Positions 57,370 through 64,000 of a stretch of 64,000 nt of DNA are shown here, one piece after another. Within the stretch, counting starts at the first letter, position 1; each line of letters begins with the position of its first letter. The notes below the pieces were generated by a model that saw only the letters and a list, made by a program, of their open reading frames with translations, was not told the DNA's origin and ran no database searches. The stretch is from Scilla litardierei (lineage: Eukaryota > Streptophyta > Magnoliopsida > Asparagales > Asparagaceae). The translations under genes were made by a program, and so were the position numbers. The DNA is taken from contig CM061139.1 of NCBI GenBank assembly GCA_030789695.1, forward strand, positions 108,102,837 through 108,166,836, in the 5' to 3' direction.

Positions 57370-57735
57370 TGATCTTCTTCTTCCTTCTACTGCTGCTATT
57401 TCTTCAGTTCTTCTTCTTCTTTGACTCCTTTTACTGATGTCTTCTTCTCATTTTCCTCCTCTATCAACTCGTTCTATCGCTATTGCTATTGTTTTTTTCT
57501 TCTTTCTTCTTCTCATCTGACTTCTTCTACAGTTGCTGATGCTTCTTTGACTTCTTCTCCTCTGCTTCCTTCTACCGCTGCTATTGTTTCTTCCTCTTCT
57601 CAGACTCCTACTACTGCTACTTTTCTCTCTCCGACACCTCCTACCGCTGTTTTTGCTGCTGCTTCTCCTTCTACTCATTCTATTGTTGTTGCTTCGTCTC
57701 CGCTTCCTTTTACCACTGCCATTGTTTCCTTTGGT
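57370..57735 (+). repeat. CT-rich low-complexity tract
   Basis: Dominated by CTTCTTCTTC / CTACTGCTGCT. Its Ser/Thr/Pro reading frame is a composition effect. Confidence 0.6.
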
Positions 57736-57754
57736 TGTGTTCTGGGCCTCTGGT

Positions 57755-57925
57755 TTGATGATGACATTGTTTTGAGTTAGGTGGAGAAACATTATTTCGA
57801 TGATGACATTGGTCTGGGAAATTTTTATTAGATTGATAAATATTATTTCGATGATGACATTGTCTGAGAAAAAATTGTTGGATTGCCAAAATATCATTTC
57901 GATGATGACATTGTATTGAGAAAAT
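57755..57925 (+). repeat. ~51-bp tandem repeat
   Basis: ATTTCGATGATGACATTG starts copies at about 57795, 57846 and 57896, with a related TTTGATGATGACATTG at 57756. The rest of each unit reads TCTGAGAAA…GGATTG.AAATAT. Confidence 0.8.
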
Positions 57926-58479
57926 TATGGAATGTACTTATGCATGCATAGATGATTATAAATTAGAACGGATTTCAATTAAATTTTGTAGTCAACATCT
58001 AGGCCATGCTTATGTTATTGTAGATATACCACTTGGATTGGTTGGTTTCTTTCACGTAGATATCATATCAGTTTTGGATTAATATGGAGATTATGGATAC
58101 TGTCCTTACAGGCTATCGCACGTCATATTCTTAAGTATATAGATTGATACTATGATATTGCCGTTTGGCTACACATAGCTATGTTGTCTTTTGATATATG
58201 ATATGTACCATGTAAATCCCACAAAAATATGAAACTTAATAATTTTAAATTATTTTTATATGGAAAGATATCAGTCAGAATGTATCAAAAGAGATCAATC
58301 TTGATATATGATATGAAACTCTTTCCTTACAATCCTGACATGATATTTTTTAAATTTTATTTTTTATATCTTAATTTACTAATTTTTTCATTGTCCACAA
58401 ATTTGATCTTTGATAGATATAAAAAATGTCTTCGGGAGCATCTTGCAAGGTATCATTTGCCACTACATGAACAAACTTT

Positions 58480-61211
58480 TGGGATCATGGAGAGAAAATG
58501 CGATCCAACAAAGTGAGGTATAAGTTCTATGATCATGTCATGAGCGACGGTACTAGTCGCTTCAACATACAGTAAGAAAAGTGACACAGTTATTAATATG
58601 ACATTAAGACATCGGTAATGGGAAAATAATGTATTTAGTTAATTTAACTATATTTGCAGTTATTGTAACTCTAAGATGGTTGGAGTAACCATATGAGTAG
58701 TAGTTTAACTCCATGATAGTTGGAGTTATAAAAGGGGAGTCTTGCCCACACACAAATGAACATGGCTTGTGATTTTTTTCTTTCCATCATTCTTTCAATA
58801 GATTGTGGAGTGTGTAAGAAAGAATAATAAAATAGATTGTAGCATCTTAGTATAATTTACATGTCATGGCAGAATGTATGTTTCTAATCGATTCTACCTC
58901 ATAAAATATGATCCTAAATGATTCTACCTTGTAGTTAGTATGTGTACAAGTTTTAATTTTGATAATCATGTGCTTGAGATTGTAACAGATACATCTTGCA
59001 GATACATCTTGCAGGAAATAGAGGAAATTGTGCCCATTGCACAAAAGTTCCCGAGGATATTAGGTTGAAGACAATTGAGGTGTTAAAAGCCACACAATCA
59101 TTGAAAGAGATCAATGAAGAACATACTCAAGCTCTTAGAGACAGAGTATTCATTGGAGACAAGGAAGTTGAGGTGGATTCTTTTCATGATACTAGCTATG
59201 GAAGTTTAAAGTTCAAATGATTTATAGACAAGCATGTGCATGCATAAGACATTAGAAAGTTGAAGCAACTAATGAAGGTTAAAGGAAAAGATGTGCACAT
59301 CAATCTTAATGAACATCGACGGAGGAAAATAGAAGATGCATGCAAGTGTATTGCACGATGTATTTTTGAGACATGCTCACCATTTGCTATGGTGGGTCAT
59401 TCTTCTTTTGGCCAGATGTTGTAAGCGTGAGTAAATATGGACCGAATTTGAAAGGTCTAACATCTTACGTGATTGTTGAGAAGTTTTTTTCCCGAAGGAA
59501 ATGACTTCCAAGCAGTTGTTAGAATCCTTTCTAAAGACTTGTAGATTGCATGGTTGTAGTCTTATTACATATTGTTAGACTGATACGAAGGGTATGCACA
59601 TTATGAACATAATCATTCATGATTATATTCATGATTATATAGGAATGATATTTTATGATTCAAAGAACACATCTAATAATATACATAATGTCAAATATAT
59701 CTATAACTTGGTGAGTTGGGAGAATAAATTGTCGTGCAAATAGTGACCGATAATGTATTTGACAATATGACTGCAGCGAAGTTGTTAGCTACGAGGCGTC
59801 CATTTATTTTTTGGATTTATTATACCGCACATATAGTGAATCTCTTGTTGTAGGATACTGTAAAATCAAGCCTATTTGAAATGGTATTTTAGATGCTAGA
59901 ATTGTTATTATCTACATATATGCTCATACGATCGTTCTTGATATTATGAGACAGAAGATAAAGGACAATTTTATTAGGCACTGGGTACTCGGTTTGCTAC
60001 GTTTTTATTCTTGTAAAGCTTACAAGAGAAGAAGTTTAAATTGAAGTCTTTCATTAATTCCTTTGAATGAAAGGACTTGAAGTTATTCGGGATTGCTCAA
60101 GAAAAAAGGATATAAATCGAATATCTAATCTAATTTAGTTTGTGTATGATCGCAGTTAACTAACTAATTCAGGTTTTTGATTAACTTTGTTGGTCGATAA
60201 CATCAATATGCGTTCAATTTAGAAGAATGTTACACTTGCCATAACCATTTTTTGGGCCAATCATTAACGTTCTTCAAAGGATAGATAATGACACTCTCAA
60301 TGATGTGGTTATATAGAGACTTAGAGATGTGTAAGAATGCGATCATGTTGAGTTTGAAGCATGATGAGAAAAATTCAAGCTGATCACAATGCTAATTGAT
60401 AAAAGATGAAAGGATAAGTTGAAGACTCATTTACATTTAGTGGGTCATTTGTTGAATCCATATTTTTATTATCAAAGATGGATGGCTTTTGATAAATATA
60501 GTGTGCATGTTTAGGATGTACGTTCATGATCTTAAGATACAAGACAAAATTAGCTTCTAGTTACCTTTTGTATAAAAATCGAAGCGGATCTTTTGGATGG
60601 GACATATCGATAGGCAATCTAAATATCCTTCACTTGATTCAAATATGGCTAAGTTATTAAGATTAATTTTCTATTATAGTAATTTTTAATATTTTAAAGT
60701 TTAAACTAACTAAAAGAAATTTTAATTTAGTTCCTAACTTTTACTTAATTGGTGGCTATTGTATGGTGACATGACTTCAGACTTGAAGAAGATTGCAATA
60801 TGAAATTTGGGATTAACCATTAGCTCAAGTGGATATGAAAGAAGTTGGAGTGATTGTAAGATGGTAAAAATTAGAAAAAATTAATTTTTATCATCATATA
60901 CTCATTTCTCATGATGGCTAATTGATTATTATATTTTCATCTACAGATTCACACGAAATGAAGGAACACACTAAGTATTGATAAATTGAAAGATTTGGTT
61001 TATGTCAAATTCACTACTTAACCAAAAAGAAAACCAAAAAGAAAGATTTGCTAGCGGAAACTACGATACTCTTTTTGCTCATTCCATGATATATGAAAAT
61101 GTGACTGAGTGGATGGATCTTCTAAAAGCAGTTGAGCCAGATGGCGTTGAGTCAGATGATGAGGATGATAATAGTCTTCCCGAGAGAAAGGTTAATATAG
61201 AGGCAAATTGA
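58480..61211 (+). pseudogene. hAT transposase pseudogene (BED, DUF659-like, hATC)
   Basis: Exon-like 58480-58571 encodes a degenerate BED finger start (WDHGEKM … KFYDHVMSDGTSRFN). A GT-AG interval follows (58572-59001), then IHLAGNRGNCAHCTKVPEDIR, completing the finger. CSPFAMVGHSSF and the DUF659-like segment with VTDNVFDNMTAAKLLATRRP and AHIVNLLL lie near 59370-59860. hATC reads LLYGDMTSDLKKIA … SSGYERSWSDCKM near 60750-60863. A 93-nt GT-AG interval (60864-60956) separates it from IHTK and DKLKDLVYVKF. Many stops throughout. The enzyme would cut and paste hAT DNA in the nucleus. Confidence 0.8.
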
Positions 61212-61737
61212 AAACGTGAGGTGGGCTGATCTAACACCAAGAGCTAAAAAAGGTTAAAGACTCCAAAGAAAGGAAAAGCCATCACATCATCATTAAAAGG
61301 AAATGGGAAGGGAAAGAAGCAAATGCTTGAGGAGAAAGAAGCATTAGGATCTTTATCTAATTCATCTTTAGAGGATATTTCTGCATTATAGATGCATTAA
61401 AGACAGAAGATGTTGAAGGACAACCCCAAGAGATGAGCGAAGAATGAGCAACTTGAAGAACGTGGGGTATGTAACTCTTTCTGGTAGTTTTCAAATTCAT
61501 TTTCCATTTATACAATACTTCAAATTTTAATATTGTACTAATTCTTACATAGAATATTAATGATAGTCAATACTTAATGCATCATTATAAATTTATTGAT
61601 CCTATTAATGATATTCTGGTAATATAAATAAATATGGATATTTATGATATTATAAATACTCTTTAGTTATTAAAATTTGTATATTTATAATGTCCGAAAT
61701 AAGCAACTCGATATTTTCACGTATCCTCTTATATATC
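61212..61737. other. hAT 3' flank
   Basis: Lys/Glu-rich coding decay at first, then AT-rich DNA up to the subterminal repeats. No separate gene. Confidence 0.4.
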
Positions 61738-61808
61738 TCCAGATATCCGATATTCGATATGAAAATTAGCAATCCGATAGATACCGATATCTGATATTTA
61801 AATCATTG

Positions 61809-64000
61809 TTTGATATTTAGAATATGATGATCAAAATAAATGGTTCCCATTGTCTTTAAAAATTAAGAGTGGACTTTTGGAGCTGTTATATCATACATGT
61901 GCTTACATGTCATATATTACCCAGTATTCTATTTTGATCTGTATGTATAATGTATGTATGTGTGTGTGTATAAGCTTTATTTGAGGAAGTGTTGATCATT
62001 AGTTGTTTCAAGGAACTGCCACTTATCTTTCTTTTTATGTAATTGGAGTCTTTCATAGTTCTTGCACATCAGGTTGCCTTACAAATGTGCTTGCAGTGGG
62101 TGGTAACAAAGGTCCTCTCCCCATCTTGATTTGTTTAATTGCTGGATGTCTGGAAGCTCTATCTTTTGTACATCCTATATATGCTAAGAAAAAAGCTATC
62201 ATATGAGAGAATTGCCTCTCATGATGCCTTAAAAAGTTCACTCTTCATATATATTTTGGATGATCGGCACCGTTTAAGTAGATCTACTGGTATTTAAATA
62301 TGGAAAGATAAATAATCTTGTGATTTTCATATTGTTTGTATATGCATTATATTCTTAGAAGTTTTATGATATTATAGTAATAGAAAATTTTCATTCCCAT
62401 AGATCAAGAAACAAAAACTCTAAGGTTAACTAGATATTTGGTGGTTTAGAATTTGAAGATAAACTTGAATGGTACCAATTGTTAGAAAAAAATATGTGGG
62501 AGTGAGTTTTTTTGACTACCATAGATAAGAATTCTATTCTATGACACCTTTTCCCCATGTTCCTATATGTGTGGAAGTCGATGAATTCAATTGGGTACTA
62601 TCACTAAATAAGCCGAATCTTTTGCTTGGAAAACTTAGTTCATTGCATTATCACATATATGATAGTTTTTGCTGCTATTATTTGGTGTATATGGAAGTTG
62701 CACAACAACTTAGTTCGTGTCATTCTTATTATGCAAAGAGATGTATGGGAATGATCGAGCCAGAATGATGCCATCGATGATGATCTTCCACTTTTAACTA
62801 TCAACCAAGCCTCCGAAAATTCTCTAAACTCCCCCCAAAATAGCCAAAAATATTTTTGGGGTTGAATTTTTTTGAATGAATGTATTTTGATGCTTTTACT
62901 CAATGTCATAATAGTGTTACCATCTGCCCCTTCTCCTATAGATGGTGTTGGTGGTGGTAGTTGGTGGGCATGTGGAATTTTGATTTCGAAGTGGTATATC
63001 ACATTTATATCACATCGAACAGAATATTTTCTCAACTTCATTGTCCATTTTAAATTTGAGTTGATAGGATCCGCATCTCAAATCCTATCAATAGGCTCCT
63101 AGTCAACTTCAACACACAAGTACACATGCATGTATATGTATGCATACATATCGAAGTGATCCTGTGAGAAAAGTTCTTAAACCAGGCTTTTTGAGATCCC
63201 ACGGCGAGACACTAATTGTAAAGCTATCAACTATCGTGACTTGGGCACATGTGCACTTTTTGAGCTTTAACGAGCAAAACTCAAAAACATTGGAAATTTA
63301 GAACTATGCTGAAATAAAAGGGGAGTCTATGTGTGTTCTTATTAAACTAGGGACTATATGGGTGTTGTCATGTGGGAATGCTCGTTTAACCCTTGCATCT
63401 CGACAGGACCTAATTTCTTATCAACTGGTTGTTGGAGGATGGATTGATGGCTTTAGGAGGAGGTCTTGTTTACCATAGTTTCAACTTGTTAATGGCGCCT
63501 TATGTCCTTTACCATTGATTAACATTGTCAGCTTAACTTATAACTATTGACATTAATTTAAGGTAATAATATTTGAAATAGATGCAAAATCGTCTTTGAT
63601 TGTTGTTGGGAAGAAATCGAAGTATGTCAAACCATTCTCCTCTAATAATTATGGACAATAATTTAAGGTAATAATATTCAAAATTTATGGAATTAACTGT
63701 TCCATTTATGATATGAATCTCATGTTATGCCGATGAGTCTCATTATCATAGTTTTTTTCTTGCCTTACATAACTATGCATTTATTTTTTAAATTTATACA
63801 AGAATACACATGCTCTTGCTATTTTATAAGAAACATGTTTGCGGTGAACTTGCCTGGATCACCTGGGTCAGCTCCAAATCTAAATTATAACATATACTTA
63901 GTGCAGTCGGGGTTTGTTCAAAATAGGAGCCTGAAGCAATGATGGAGTCTCAGTTTCCATCATTCCATATAAATTTGCCATGTTTCATATCATCTATATA
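61809..64000. other. Unassigned AT-rich region with faint coding remnants
   Basis: No complete gene. A 67-codon frame at 62003-62206 (VGGNKGPLPILICLIAGCLEALSF) is not recognised. At 62661-62725 the plus strand reads IVFAAIIWCIWKLHNN, resembling the W-x-I-W-K-x-R-N motif of non-LTR retrotransposon/RNase H-type plant proteins, without neighbouring domains. The remainder is AT-rich. Confidence 0.35.

Larger units (their letters stand above)
56922..61808 (+). mobile_element. Decayed autonomous hAT element
   Basis: Left end CAGTGATTTTAATATCGAG and right end (inverted) CAATGATTTAAATATCAG form terminal inverted repeats. Both subterminal regions are rich in GATATATATCGG / CGATAT motifs (56955-57090, 61738-61795). 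Between them lies a transposase pseudogene with BED, DUF659-like and hATC regions. An 8-bp TSD could not be matched. Confidence 0.7.

Noticed and set aside
57421..57780. 119-codon Ser/Thr/Pro-rich frame as a secreted protein
   Set aside because: It follows a CT-rich microsatellite inside a decayed hAT element; all three frames there are open and low-complexity.
62541..62768. 75-codon frame as a gene
   Set aside because: It is the wrong frame relative to the faint IIWCIWK signal and has no supporting context.

Overview
The window is plant nuclear DNA, almost certainly from a eudicot. It is a heterochromatic mosaic of nested transposable elements with little or no ordinary gene content. The evidence is plant-type Ty1/copia and Ty3/gypsy polyproteins, initiator-Met-tRNA primer-binding sites (TGGTATCAGAGC), plant-type Helitron ends, a BED/hAT transposase with spliceosomal introns, and no operons. 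The species cannot be named from the sequence. No cellular protein-coding gene, tRNA or rRNA could be supported.

Layout. 1-4544: antisense gypsy-type element G1 (internal region plus a 2.7-kb LTR). 4545-5146 and 34853-35195: two pieces of one older gypsy-type transposon protein (host element T), split by copia A (5147-34847, TSD TGATC on both sides). Copia A keeps a left LTR fragment, a decayed gag (18735-20250) and a right LTR that is itself split by an intact-ended Sirevirus-like element S (21467-34012, LTRs of 1753 bp each, TSD CATGT). Later insertions also sit inside copia A: a truncated gypsy LTR (G3, 5520-7210), copia B (7211-~12344) and a plus-strand gypsy element G2 (~12345-18123) that stops after RNase H. 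35196-43072: copia C with ~2.07-kb LTRs. 43094-55989: four Helitron-like elements (a-d). One of them (b) carries a small-LTR Ale/Retrofit-like copia D (44319-50834, TSD TAATC) and a Harbinger-like MITE. 56922-61808: decayed autonomous hAT with BED, DUF659-like and hATC regions and recognisable TIRs. 61809-64000: AT-rich sequence with faint coding remnants only.

Most informative signals. (1) A tandem array of ~110-bp units built from dyads of AGTCGGTC / GACCGACT lies just upstream of the TATA box in two unrelated LTRs (gypsy G2 and copia S). A third copy lies inside S, upstream of its extra third ORF. This suggests a shared promoter/enhancer module that crosses superfamilies. (2) Three gypsy LTRs share an ordered set of hairpins with compensatory base changes. 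(3) Gag-pol junctions in G2 and S can be read as small in-frame introns. (4) Element S is structurally complete and carries a 551-aa env-position ORF. (5) Copia D has LTRs identical apart from one 12-bp repeat but badly decayed coding, implying mobilisation in trans.

All domain assignments come from reading the translations by eye; no database search or alignment program was run. Percent identities and ages are therefore not given.
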